Shown: piece after piece, positions 8,851 through 17,405 of the stretch
Position numbering within the stretch: the first letter of the stretch is position 1
How the letters are laid out: each line of letters opens with the position of its first letter
Assembly: GCA_902794035.1 (NCBI GenBank)
Contig: CADBFN010000011.1
Span: forward strand, 1-64,000
DNA: 64,000 bases
From: an uncultured bacterium
Lineage (GTDB): Bacteria; Cyanobacteriota; Vampirovibrionia; Gastranaerophilales; Gastranaerophilaceae
Reading direction: 5' to 3'
Program-made: the position numbers and the translations under genes
Notes under the pieces: generated by a model
The model's input: the letters and a program-made list of their open reading frames with translations, nothing else
What the model was told of the DNA's origin: nothing
Database searches by the model: none

Positions 8851-9837
8851 TTATTGTTTTTTATCTGTTTTATTACTATTACGATACCCTATTCCTGCTC
8901 TGTAGCCGGAAACAGAATATAATAAAGGCAAAGATGGCTCTATCCACTTTAATCCGGATAATAAAGATATTGTTGCTATATCATCTGAATGAAGACTCAA
9001 ATCGAGCAATTCAGGAGTTCTTACATCATTTTTATTATTGTCTTTTGAGATAAGAGGATTTATGACTTTTTTACCAATATAATTTGCTATAAAACTTCCT
9101 CCGATAACACCTGTCAAAAGAATTCCTGAAAGCATACCAAGACAACGTGCGGCCTTAGACCTGATATTAAACTTTTCAAGAACCCCTAATGCAGCACCGG
9201 CACCTATATTACACAAAAAGATATTGGCAAGATATTGATAAACACCCTCTTTCAGTTTATTTGGAACTTTATCTTTCCATTTTTTTTCAGTGATTTTATC
9301 TCCGATAACACCACCTGTTATCCCGCCTGCGACAGGAATTGCTCCATACAAAGACAACCAGCCGATTTCTCTGAATATATCTTTTGAAGAAATATTGTCA
9401 GGCGGAGGTATAAGTTTATTTGCAATGTCAGCATGTTCTTTGTCCTTAAACAATAATTTTATTTCTTTTAAAGAGAGAATATCAGTCTTTGCCTTTTCTA
9501 ACACATCTTTAAGTTTTTCGCCAACTTTATTATTTTTCAGATAATCATCAACTATTTCAGTATTCATTTTCTTTATCTGCGACAAACTTTTTGAAGCCGC
9601 ACGTCCTGTAACATAAGCGGCAATTTTTGGAGCCATAACAGCAGAAATAGCAGTAGCAGCAAGGGTTGTACCAATCTTAATAGCATTTTTTTTGCGTTCA
9701 TCTCTAGGGGACTCTTTTACAGCATTTGCAAAAACAGCTGCCGAACCCAATGTAAGCATTGCAGGAACATTTTTATTTATTTTTGCTGTTAATAAAGGTT
9801 GATCTAAATATTTTCCAATTGCTGATACTGAGGGCAT
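8851..9837 (-). CDS. Unknown membrane protein coupled to a DtxR-family regulator
   Basis: I do not recognise a family in this 328-residue protein. It has glycine- and alanine-rich hydrophobic segments near residues 25-40, 52-75, 160-185, 205-220 and 232-255, separated by a charged, partly helical region (about 85-150), and a basic tail. It looks like a multi-span inner-membrane protein. Its ATG overlaps the stop of the regulator gene in a TAATG junction, so the two are probably co-translated. A metal-linked role is conceivable from context only; I see no transporter motif. Confidence 0.7.
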   Translation of the reverse strand: MPSVSAIGKYLDQPLLTAKINKNVPAMLTLGSAAVFANAVKESPRDERKKNAIKIGTTLAATAISAVMAPKIAAYVTGRAASKSLSQIKKMNTEIVDDYLKNNKVGEKLKDVLEKAKTDILSLKEIKLLFKDKEHADIANKLIPPPDNISSKDIFREIGWLSLYGAIPVAGGITGGVIGDKITEKKWKDKVPNKLKEGVYQYLANIFLCNIGAGAALGVLEKFNIRSKAARCLGMLSGILLTGVIGGSFIANYIGKKVINPLISKDNNKNDVRTPELLDLSLHSDDIATISLLSGLKWIEPSLPLLYSVSGYRAGIGYRNSNKTDKKQ

Positions 9838-10259
9838 TACTTTTCACTTTCTTCAATGTAAATTTCTAATATCTTTTTGTGTTTTCTGAAAAATTTTGAA
9901 AACTTTTCCATTCGGCTTAATATATTTTCTGATATGATGTGTTCAATTTTACAGGCATTATCACCTGCTTCCTGAGATGAAACATTTAATACATCTTCAA
10001 AAAACTCTTTTAATATATGGTGCTTTGAATAAACTCTCTGAGCTTCGCTTTCACCTTGTTTTGTCAGAGAAATTGATTCATAACTGTTATATTTAATCAA
10101 GCCCTTACTCACAAGTTTTGCCAAAGCTTCTGAAACAGAAGCTCTTGAAACTGACAATTTTCTTGCCAAATCCGCACCTTTTAAGTTTTCATTATTTATA
10201 GAAGATATATAAATTGCTTCTATATAATCCTCTAAACCTGATGAAAGGGTATTAGTCAT
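9837..10259 (-). CDS. DtxR/MntR-family metal-dependent transcriptional regulator
   Basis: This 140-residue protein is the MntR-like short form without an SH3 domain. An N-terminal winged helix-turn-helix (LARKLSVSRASVSEALAKLV) is followed by the metal-binding dimerisation domain. Likely metal ligands are visible: D11 and E14 in EDYIEAIY, the His pair in YSKHH, and the Cys-x-x-Glu-His in ACKIEH. Such proteins repress metal uptake or activate efflux when manganese or iron is high. The start at 10259 is supported by GGAGG twelve bases upstream; an upstream in-frame ATG at 10304 lacks such support. The stop overlaps the following membrane gene. Confidence 0.88.
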   Translation of the reverse strand: MTNTLSSGLEDYIEAIYISSINNENLKGADLARKLSVSRASVSEALAKLVSKGLIKYNSYESISLTKQGESEAQRVYSKHHILKEFFEDVLNVSSQEAGDNACKIEHIISENILSRMEKFSKFFRKHKKILEIYIEESEK

Positions 10260-10336
10260 GAGATAAATTCCTCCGGCAAAAATATTGTAAGGTAAACCTA
10301 ACACATTGTCAAGAAGATTATTTTACAATGTAAAAA

Positions 10337-11041
10337 CTAAATCAACTTTGCAATTCTCAAACTAAATATATCTTCAATATTTAGACGATTCAGAATGTCA
10401 GATATCAATATTTGCGGCTCTAAATTTTCAAAATTCGGATAATGAGGTAATGATCCCAAAATTTTTACACCTGTAAATTCCTTTATAAGGTGAGGAAAAT
10501 ATTTGATTTCGATATCCTCAGAACTTATATCATAATCATTTATAACAACGCCCATAAGATTTATATTATTTGCTCTTATATAATTAATTCCTGATATAAC
10601 TTCTCCAATATCAGATAATAAAGGATTTACTACAAGAATTAAAGGCATTACAAATTGCTCAATCAAACTAATTTCCGTTATTTTATCATCTATAGGAGAA
10701 TAAATGCTGTTACAACCTTCTACAATATGACAATCGGTCATCATTATATTATTTTTGTACTCATGCATAATCTTCATAATATCAATTTGCTTGATACCTT
10801 CTTTATAAGCTCCTACCAAGGGACAGGATATGCTTTGAAATTTATATGAAGTAAAGGTTTTTATATTTTTATCAATACGATTTAAAAAATCGGCATCATC
10901 ATTTAGCAAATTTGAGCCGGTCTGAATCGGTTTAAAATAACTTGTCGCATAAGAAAGACTTTGCATAGTACCTGCCAAACCCGCAGACAAAAGAGTTTTT
11001 CCTGTTCCTTTTTTTAATCCGGCTATATAAACACTTAACAT
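10337..11041 (-). CDS. bioD: Dethiobiotin synthetase
   Basis: BioD catalyses ATP-dependent carboxylation and ring closure of 7,8-diaminopelargonate to dethiobiotin. The 234-residue protein has the P-loop GLKKGTGKT near residue 8, the substrate lysine motif YFKPIQTG near 35-42, and VEGCNSIYSPI, matching the family VEGAGG...P segment. The Gly-rich part is less perfect than in E. coli BioD (GCNS instead of GAGG), so affinity or function could differ. No other biotin gene is visible in the window. It lies 12 bases downstream of the recombinase gene. Confidence 0.85.
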   Translation of the reverse strand: MLSVYIAGLKKGTGKTLLSAGLAGTMQSLSYATSYFKPIQTGSNLLNDDADFLNRIDKNIKTFTSYKFQSISCPLVGAYKEGIKQIDIMKIMHEYKNNIMMTDCHIVEGCNSIYSPIDDKITEISLIEQFVMPLILVVNPLLSDIGEVISGINYIRANNINLMGVVINDYDISSEDIEIKYFPHLIKEFTGVKILGSLPHYPNFENLEPQILISDILNRLNIEDIFSLRIAKLI

Positions 11042-11053
11042 AAACTCATAATA

Positions 11054-11926
11054 TCACGAGTTGTTATTGATTGCAAAATAAACTTCTTTTAACCGCTTTT
11101 TGGTAATATGCGTATAAAGTTGAGTAGTTGAAACATCACTATGCCCGAGCAATTCCTGTACAACACGCAAATCTGCCCCGTTTTCAAGCAAATGAGTTGC
11201 AAAAGAATGACGTAGTGTATGCGGAGATATATGCTTATGTATTTTTTCACCCAACGATCTTACAAAATTATATACATCCTGTCTTGTTAAAAATTTTCCT
11301 GAGTCTTTTATAAAAAGTCTTTTTGTATTTAAACCATATTTAGAAATTATTTTATCTCTCTGTACAAGATATTTATTTATTGCACTTTTTGCACTTTTTC
11401 CAAACGGAATCAAACGTTCCTTTGAACCTTTACCAACACATTTTATGTATTTTGATTTTGTATCAATATCAGATATTTTAAGATTAACAAGCTCACTTAC
11501 ACGCAAGCCGCAATCATACAAAAGCTCTACAATAAGATTATCTTCAGCGTTCATATCAAAATGAAATATCTCTTTAATTTCCTGCAATGTAACAACCTTA
11601 GGAAGACGCTTTGGCAATTTCGGTTGTTCTAAATATGTAGCAGGATTATTTTTTATAAACTCATTACCATAAAGCCACTTGAAAAATCCGCGCAAAGACG
11701 CAATCTTTCGGACAACTGTTCTTGGGTTCATATTATCCTGCCTTAAACTTAACACATACGAATTTAATAAATTTCGGGAAACTGAATCAGGTTCATGAAT
11801 CCCTGATTTTACACAATAATCAATAAACAATAGCAAGTCACTTCTGTAGGCACTTATTGTATTATCACTAAGTCCTTTTTCTACAGAAATAAATTCCAGA
11901 TATTCACTTAAAAATTGTACGTCCAT
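11054..11926 (-). CDS. Tyrosine recombinase XerC/XerD-like
   Basis: Xer recombinases resolve chromosome dimers at the dif site near the terminus. The 290-residue protein has the N-terminal SAM-like DNA-binding domain (residues 1-90) and the catalytic domain with all expected residues: R142, K166, H236, R239, H262 and the nucleophile Y271. Length is typical of housekeeping Xer rather than of phage integrases, and no mobile genes are adjacent. I cannot decide between XerC and XerD. I saw no convincing dif site in the window. Confidence 0.92.
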   Translation of the reverse strand: MDVQFLSEYLEFISVEKGLSDNTISAYRSDLLLFIDYCVKSGIHEPDSVSRNLLNSYVLSLRQDNMNPRTVVRKIASLRGFFKWLYGNEFIKNNPATYLEQPKLPKRLPKVVTLQEIKEIFHFDMNAEDNLIVELLYDCGLRVSELVNLKISDIDTKSKYIKCVGKGSKERLIPFGKSAKSAINKYLVQRDKIISKYGLNTKRLFIKDSGKFLTRQDVYNFVRSLGEKIHKHISPHTLRHSFATHLLENGADLRVVQELLGHSDVSTTQLYTHITKKRLKEVYFAINNNS

Positions 11927-11957
11927 ACTTTATCTTTTCAAAATACAGTAATATATA

Positions 11958-12983
11958 TTATGAATTTGAAGCTATATTTGCAAGTTTATAAAGGAAATCG
12001 TCTTTTGTACTGTTTTTAAACCCTTCAGGTATAAAATTACGTTTAAATCTTTCAATTGCATACCTGTCTGTCATGCCTGATATATAATCAACAACAACTC
12101 TTTGCGCCTTGTCAGGAGGACAAATATCTTTTATCATATCCATATATAGATAATACAATTCTCTGACAACATGACGAGCTTTACTTTCTTCAAGCTTTGC
12201 AGGGGACTCTATATAAACATTTTCAAACATCCAGGTACGAAGTTTTGTAGTATATTCCCACCCTTCTTCACTCATAGCAACTTCTGGCTTGCCAATTGAA
12301 TTATAAACAATTTCAGTTATCATTTTATTTAATCTGTCGCTTTGATTTGAAGAGAAATATTTAATACAATCTTTTGGAAGATCGTTTTCGGAAATTACAC
12401 CCGCTCTTATTGAATCTTCTATATCATGATTTATATAAGCGATTTTATCTGCAAGCTGAACGGCTTTTGCTTCAAGAGTCAAAGGTTTAAAGCCCCAACT
12501 GTGTGTTCTTATACCGTCAATGGTTTCCTGACATAAATTTAGATTTTCCAAAACTTCAACAACACGAACGCTTTGAAGGTTATGAAAAAATCCGCCATCT
12601 ACAAGTTCGTTCAAAACACCTTCTCCACAATGACCAAAAGGGGTATGACCTAAATCGTGTCCCAAAGCAATAGCTTCTGTCAAATCTTCATTAAGACTCA
12701 AACTGCGTGCAAGAGTTCTTGCGATTTGAGAGACTTCCAACGTGTGAGTCAGTCTTGTTCTGAAATGATCATCAAATGGCGATAAAAACACCTGCGTTTT
12801 ATGTTTTAAACGCCTGAATGCCTTTGAATGAAGAATTCTGTCCCTGTCACGCTGAAAATCAGTTCGTAATTCATCTTTTTCTTCAGAAACTTTACGGCCT
12901 TTTGATTCTGCGACTTTGGTTGCAAATTCACTCAAAAACTGAAATTCTCGCTGCTCTAAATTATATCTTATACTTTCTGTCAT
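11958..12983 (-). CDS. dgt: Deoxyguanosinetriphosphate triphosphohydrolase-like protein (dNTPase)
   Basis: This HD-domain enzyme hydrolyses dNTPs to nucleoside and tripolyphosphate. The 341 residues carry SKAFRRLKHKTQVF, the metal-binding RLTHTLEVSQIAR, and ALGHDLGHTPFGHCGE with the HD pair. Downstream, the family segment LADKIAYINHDIEDS is intact. It is the shorter class common outside enterobacteria. The ATG at 12983 is preceded by GTGAGG at good spacing; an in-frame GTG at 12995 lies inside that ribosome site and is less likely. Confidence 0.92.
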   Translation of the reverse strand: MTESIRYNLEQREFQFLSEFATKVAESKGRKVSEEKDELRTDFQRDRDRILHSKAFRRLKHKTQVFLSPFDDHFRTRLTHTLEVSQIARTLARSLSLNEDLTEAIALGHDLGHTPFGHCGEGVLNELVDGGFFHNLQSVRVVEVLENLNLCQETIDGIRTHSWGFKPLTLEAKAVQLADKIAYINHDIEDSIRAGVISENDLPKDCIKYFSSNQSDRLNKMITEIVYNSIGKPEVAMSEEGWEYTTKLRTWMFENVYIESPAKLEESKARHVVRELYYLYMDMIKDICPPDKAQRVVVDYISGMTDRYAIERFKRNFIPEGFKNSTKDDFLYKLANIASNS

Positions 12984-13049
12984 AACAAACCTCACTTTAA
13001 CATATTTTAAATAAATTAAAGACGCTTGTTATCATTTTTTTAGAGTATT

Positions 13050-14765
13050 TTATCCGTTTGAATCAGATAAATTATCCTGCGGTTGTATATATTCGCCGTT
13101 CTTTTTTAAATAATTAACATAGAGGCTATTAGCGATATTGCCAAGTCGGTTTGCAACAATAGAAGACAAAGATGCAAATAATAAAGATTTTGAACCTGCA
13201 AACAATCTTGCATTACCATATAATGAAACACCTATACCAATCAGTGCCGGAATCCCGTATTTTAAATTTATTTCAACTCTTTCCTGTTTGTTATCGGATT
13301 TACCAAGATAATAGGCTAATGTACCCAAACCGGTCAAAACCGTAAGAATATCTGTTGGAGCACTACCCATCGTAAGATCTCTTGATTTATTTATAAAATC
13401 TTCTGTTTCGAGCTTTATTGATTTATCAAGAGAGCTTACCGTTTTTTCAAAAGATTTTACAATTTTATTATATTTATTTTCCGGCAGTAATACTTTATAA
13501 ACATCCAATATATCCTGAACTTTACCCTGTTTGTAATTTATAAACAAACTTTTTAAATTATCAAAATGAGAAATCATTGTTTTTGAAGCCGGCAAACCAT
13601 TATTAACAGAATTCAGTAACGAATTTAAATCATCAAAATCTTTAATCATTTCATCATAATCAATTTTACCGCCTTTAGAGAATGTTTTAAAATTATTTCT
13701 GATTTTGTTAAGAAGAATTAAAGCTTCTTTGTCCGAAACTCTCAGAAAAGAAGATATTTTCATAATACTGTTGTCAGCAGATTTATATAAATCATAAGGA
13801 TTGTAAGAAATTGATTGCCTTATTCCGTTTATCTGATTTTGAATCTGTAGTTTATTTGGCAGCATCTTTGCCTCTGCGACAAAGGTTTTTAAAGTATCTT
13901 TTGACAAGAACCATAATGGTCCTTTTGCTTCGAATGATTGTTCGAGTTCCTTGGTAAATTTTTTAATTTTCAGATAACGGGAACGTCTTACCGTATCACC
14001 AAAATTATCATTAAACAACGCATCAATATCCTGTCCGGCATTTCTTACAAAATCAAGCCATTCCTGCTTTGACTTTGAAACACCATTAATTGCAATTTGT
14101 TCAGATAAATTTGAAGATTTTGATAAATCGCTGAATATTTCCTGATTTAAAGATTTTAAATTCGCAAACTTCTTGGAAGTACCGCTATATGAAATTGAAA
14201 GTGTCTTTAAACCAAGCTTTTCAAACATATTTGTAATACCTTCGTGAATTTTGCGGGTAAACTTCCAATTATTATTTCCGCCATACATTAATTTTTTAAA
14301 CGTAAAATCCTTTATTGTCGTAAAATTATTCACAGCTTCGGCTTTCCCTAATATTGAGTCGATTTTACCTAATAAGAATTCATAATGAGAAGTTCCGCTC
14401 ATATTGGCAAGTTTTGTTTTTTGAATTTTTCGTTCCAAAATATCTCTTAATTTCTGAAATCCTTTTGCTGCACCCTTTGGACCTCCCTGTAAAAGAATAA
14501 ATATTGTTGCAGCAGCAAGGAGAGTAGCACTTGCAATTGACCAGCCTATAATTTTTAAATTTTTAGTTTTCCTCGCTTCATCAGGATTTAATATGATTGT
14601 TTCAGGCAAAATTGAACCCAAAATACTTTCTTCCTTGGCAGATTGCTTTGCAGTATTCCCAATCCAATAATCCGCATTTGATGTGCGGTTAGAAACTTTA
14701 CCAAACGGGTTAGGTTTGGGTTGGTTATAACTGTTTACTGATTCAATCATAACACTTGCCTTCAT
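13050..14765 (-). CDS. Large unknown membrane protein
   Basis: I do not recognise a family. The 571 residues begin with a polar tail (residues 1-70, containing NPFGK, a weak relative of the F-x-G peptide seen elsewhere). A transmembrane helix follows near 72-92, then a long helical, lysine-rich soluble region (about 95-460) and two or three hydrophobic segments near the C-terminus (about 465-545). This plan, a polar N-tail with a large helical middle and membrane segments, resembles the tandem pair at 53797-57234, although I see no clear residue-level alignment. It lies downstream of lpxB with a 48-base gap, so it may be transcribed with the envelope operon. Confidence 0.7.
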   Translation of the reverse strand: MKASVMIESVNSYNQPKPNPFGKVSNRTSNADYWIGNTAKQSAKEESILGSILPETIILNPDEARKTKNLKIIGWSIASATLLAAATIFILLQGGPKGAAKGFQKLRDILERKIQKTKLANMSGTSHYEFLLGKIDSILGKAEAVNNFTTIKDFTFKKLMYGGNNNWKFTRKIHEGITNMFEKLGLKTLSISYSGTSKKFANLKSLNQEIFSDLSKSSNLSEQIAINGVSKSKQEWLDFVRNAGQDIDALFNDNFGDTVRRSRYLKIKKFTKELEQSFEAKGPLWFLSKDTLKTFVAEAKMLPNKLQIQNQINGIRQSISYNPYDLYKSADNSIMKISSFLRVSDKEALILLNKIRNNFKTFSKGGKIDYDEMIKDFDDLNSLLNSVNNGLPASKTMISHFDNLKSLFINYKQGKVQDILDVYKVLLPENKYNKIVKSFEKTVSSLDKSIKLETEDFINKSRDLTMGSAPTDILTVLTGLGTLAYYLGKSDNKQERVEINLKYGIPALIGIGVSLYGNARLFAGSKSLLFASLSSIVANRLGNIANSLYVNYLKKNGEYIQPQDNLSDSNG

Positions 14766-14813
14766 TTATATTAAAACGAAAGCTAAAAATAATTGCTAGA
14801 TATTGAAGTTATA

Positions 14814-15941
14814 TTAAGGAAATAACTCCATATCAATAACTTTTGCCGCCTCTAATGCAGAGTTTTTATTTGATAACAATTTTGATACATTACCTAATTC
14901 ACTAATCATTATTAATCTTTTAGTCGTATCATACAAAATATCTTCTAAGTTTTGTGCAATTAATTCCGCCTTTGCATCTTTAACAATTAACTCCGGCAAA
15001 ATAAATTTATTGGCAATAATATTAGGCAAAGAAACTTTATCTATACATCTAACCAAAAGATATATCCAATAGAAAAATTTAGGAGCGTTGTACGCTATAA
15101 CCATAGGAGTCTGATACAAGCAAGCCTCAAGCGCAACCGTTCCGGAGGCAAGTATTAATGCATCTGATACGCTAAGCAAAGCCTGATTATCTCCTTTGAT
15201 AATTTTTAAATCACTATTACCCAAATATTTATCAAATACTTTATCTGAAATATTTGGAGCTTGCGAAATACAAAACTGCAAATCAGGATGTTTTTTTTGC
15301 AATATATCTACAGCTTTCAGAAATATTTTCATCAGATATTTTAGCTCAAAAATCCTCGATCCCGGGAATACTGAAACTAATTTTTTCCCCATATCTAAAT
15401 TATATTTTTCAAAAAAACCTTTTTTATATGCAGGCGGCTGCAGACCATATACAAGAGGATGACCGCAATAATGAACATCTATGCCATAACTTTTGTACAA
15501 TGGTTCTTCAAACGGGAATATACATAATACCTTATCAATATATTTTTTAATTTTTTTAATTCTGTACTGCCTGCTTGCCCATATCTGAGGCGGGATATAA
15601 TAAAATATTTTTATGCCCGCTTTTTTCAGAAATTTTGCAATTGACAAATTAAATCCGCCGTAATCAACAAGCAAAACCAAGTCAGGTTTATAATCTTCGG
15701 TGAGATATTTTACTAATTTTTTTCCCAACATATAATGATGCCATATAATTTGAGGAGATAAACCGACTGCGGACAGATTCCTGATATGCTCATAAAGTTT
15801 TACACCCTGAGCTTTTAAATTATCACCGCCAATCCCCTCAATAACATAATCTTTACTGATTTGCCTCAACATTTTAACAACATTTGAAGCATGAATTTCA
15901 CCAGAATATTCCCCTGTAATAACAAAAATCTTTTTTTTCAT
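14814..15941 (-). CDS. lpxB: Lipid-A-disaccharide synthase
   Basis: LpxB joins UDP-2,3-diacylglucosamine and lipid X to form the disaccharide core of lipid A at the inner membrane. The 375-residue protein has the family start TGEYSGEIHASNVVK, GIGGDNLKAQGV, the membrane-associated segment YYIPPQIWASRQYR, FPGSR and SGTVALEA. The start lies two bases after the lpxI stop, consistent with coupling. LpxI, which makes one of its substrates, is immediately upstream. Confidence 0.95.
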   Translation of the reverse strand: MKKKIFVITGEYSGEIHASNVVKMLRQISKDYVIEGIGGDNLKAQGVKLYEHIRNLSAVGLSPQIIWHHYMLGKKLVKYLTEDYKPDLVLLVDYGGFNLSIAKFLKKAGIKIFYYIPPQIWASRQYRIKKIKKYIDKVLCIFPFEEPLYKSYGIDVHYCGHPLVYGLQPPAYKKGFFEKYNLDMGKKLVSVFPGSRIFELKYLMKIFLKAVDILQKKHPDLQFCISQAPNISDKVFDKYLGNSDLKIIKGDNQALLSVSDALILASGTVALEACLYQTPMVIAYNAPKFFYWIYLLVRCIDKVSLPNIIANKFILPELIVKDAKAELIAQNLEDILYDTTKRLIMISELGNVSKLLSNKNSALEAAKVIDMELFP

Positions 15942-15943
15942 AT

Positions 15944-16762
15944 CTACACTGCCATTATAACTATGTTATGTCTATTTGCATATTCAATAACTTTTTCCTG
16001 ATCGACAATAATTGTTTCATTAGCTTCCACCGCAATAAGACTTGCATTTTTTCTGTTCATACCTTTTAAGGTTCTCATACCGATTGCAGGAATATCAAAT
16101 CTTTTATCCTGATTTGGTTTTGATACTTTAACAACAACCGCACCTTTTTTAGCTAATTTTGCGCCTCTTTTGATACAGGCATCTGTTCCTTCCAAAGCCT
16201 CAACTGCCATAATCATCTTATCTTTTATAACTACAGATTGACCTACATCAAGTCTGCCCATTTCTTTAGCAAGCCAGAAACCGTAATTTACATCATCCAT
16301 TTGTTCTTTAGTTGGTTTTATATTACCTAAAACCCCTGCAGGTATCATCAGGTTTTTAATAAAAATAGTCTGATCTAATACTTCGATACCAATTTGTTTT
16401 AATTGATCGACAATCATTAACATAACCTGATCGTCATTTAATCTTACAGCAGCTTTAATAAATTCCACCGCACGACTGTCAAACTTATTCAGTTGGAGTA
16501 ATACTTTTTTATGCACTTTTCCTAAAAAAGTTAATTGCTTAATACCTTCTTCTTTTAAAATTGATTCGATTTTATTTACCTCACCCGGGTGGCAGGAATA
16601 AATTTTAGAACAATATTTTTTTAATTCATTATAATTATCCCCCGCAAGAGAAATACAAACGACTTCAAAACCGTTTTCTTTTGCATGTTGTGCCATCTTA
16701 ACAGGCAAGGTGCCATCACCTGCAATTAAACCCTGTTTATTTTCTAATACAATATTACTCAC
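15944..16762 (-). CDS. lpxI: UDP-2,3-diacylglucosamine pyrophosphatase LpxI
   Basis: LpxI hydrolyses UDP-2,3-diacylglucosamine to lipid X, replacing LpxH in several lineages. From the GTG at 16762 the protein has 272 residues. The N-terminal domain starts with GLIAGDGTLPVKMAQHA and the C-terminal catalytic domain contains VVIKDKMIMAVEALEGTDAC and FDIPAIGMRTL, typical of LpxI (formerly DUF1009). I prefer GTG at 16762 because GAGG lies seven bases upstream; the in-frame TTG at 16768 almost touches that site. The gene is 25 bases after the aldolase gene. Confidence 0.93.
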   Translation of the reverse strand: MSNIVLENKQGLIAGDGTLPVKMAQHAKENGFEVVCISLAGDNYNELKKYCSKIYSCHPGEVNKIESILKEEGIKQLTFLGKVHKKVLLQLNKFDSRAVEFIKAAVRLNDDQVMLMIVDQLKQIGIEVLDQTIFIKNLMIPAGVLGNIKPTKEQMDDVNYGFWLAKEMGRLDVGQSVVIKDKMIMAVEALEGTDACIKRGAKLAKKGAVVVKVSKPNQDKRFDIPAIGMRTLKGMNRKNASLIAVEANETIIVDQEKVIEYANRHNIVIMAV

Positions 16763-16787
16763 AATCAATCCTCTTTTACTATTATTG

Positions 16788-17405
16788 CTATCTTAACGAA
16801 TAAATATCTTCAACTTGTCTGTCTGATAATATTTTAGCACCTCCAAGAAATTTTGAAAGTATAAATGTCTTTGCATAAGCTTCACAAAGCTCAATATTCA
16901 AATAAGCTTCTTTTAAATCCCTGCCTGCAGAAATTACACCATGATTTTTCATCAGTATAACATTATATTTTTCAAAATATAATGAAGTTTTTTCAACCAA
17001 TTCAAAAGAACCCGGTAATGCATAATCAGCACACGGTATTTCATCAAACATAAAAACTATTTCAGGCAAAATTTTATCATTTAACGAAAGCCCGCAAGCT
17101 GCAAGAGATGTCAGATAAGGGCTGTGAAAATGGCAAATTGCACCGATATCTTTTCTTTTTTTATAAAATTCGATATGCAAAAATTTTTCACTTGACGCCT
17201 TTTTATTACCTTCAACCAAATTGCCGTTAAAATCAATTATGCTCAAATCATCTTCACTTAAAAATGAATTTGCGGAACCTGAAGAAGTTATAATAATATC
17301 ATTTCCGCAGCGAACAGAAATATTCCCTGAAATTCCCGGGGTTAAACATCTGTCCCCGGCAATTTTACCAAATTTTATAATATCAGTCTTGATCAATTCA
17401 TGCAT
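16788..17405 (-). CDS. Class II aldolase/adducin family protein
   Basis: This 205-residue cytoplasmic metalloenzyme resembles L-fuculose-phosphate aldolase and related sugar-phosphate aldolases or epimerases. Zinc ligands are visible: the His pair in CHFHSPYL and the His in MKNHGVISAG. The likely catalytic Glu is in SSEKFLHIEFY. The phosphate-binding loop GNISVR with SSGS is present. The exact substrate cannot be read from sequence. Its start overlaps the lptD stop in a TAATG junction, so it is part of the LPS operon, which is an unusual position for such an enzyme. Confidence 0.85.
   Translation of the reverse strand: MHELIKTDIIKFGKIAGDRCLTPGISGNISVRCGNDIIITSSGSANSFLSEDDLSIIDFNGNLVEGNKKASSEKFLHIEFYKKRKDIGAICHFHSPYLTSLAACGLSLNDKILPEIVFMFDEIPCADYALPGSFELVEKTSLYFEKYNVILMKNHGVISAGRDLKEAYLNIELCEAYAKTFILSKFLGGAKILSDRQVEDIYSLR

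Noticed and set aside
11054-11926. The tyrosine recombinase as a phage or island integrase
   Set aside because: Its length and residue pattern fit housekeeping Xer, and no attachment sites, tRNA gene or mobile genes are nearby.
205-13010. The 14-mer TTAACATATTTTAA at 205-218 and 12997-13010, and with one mismatch at 7875-7888, each just upstream of a minus-strand gene
   Set aside because: In an AT-rich genome such matches near promoters are expected; in the pilin gene it overlaps the start codon, so a common operator role is not consistent.
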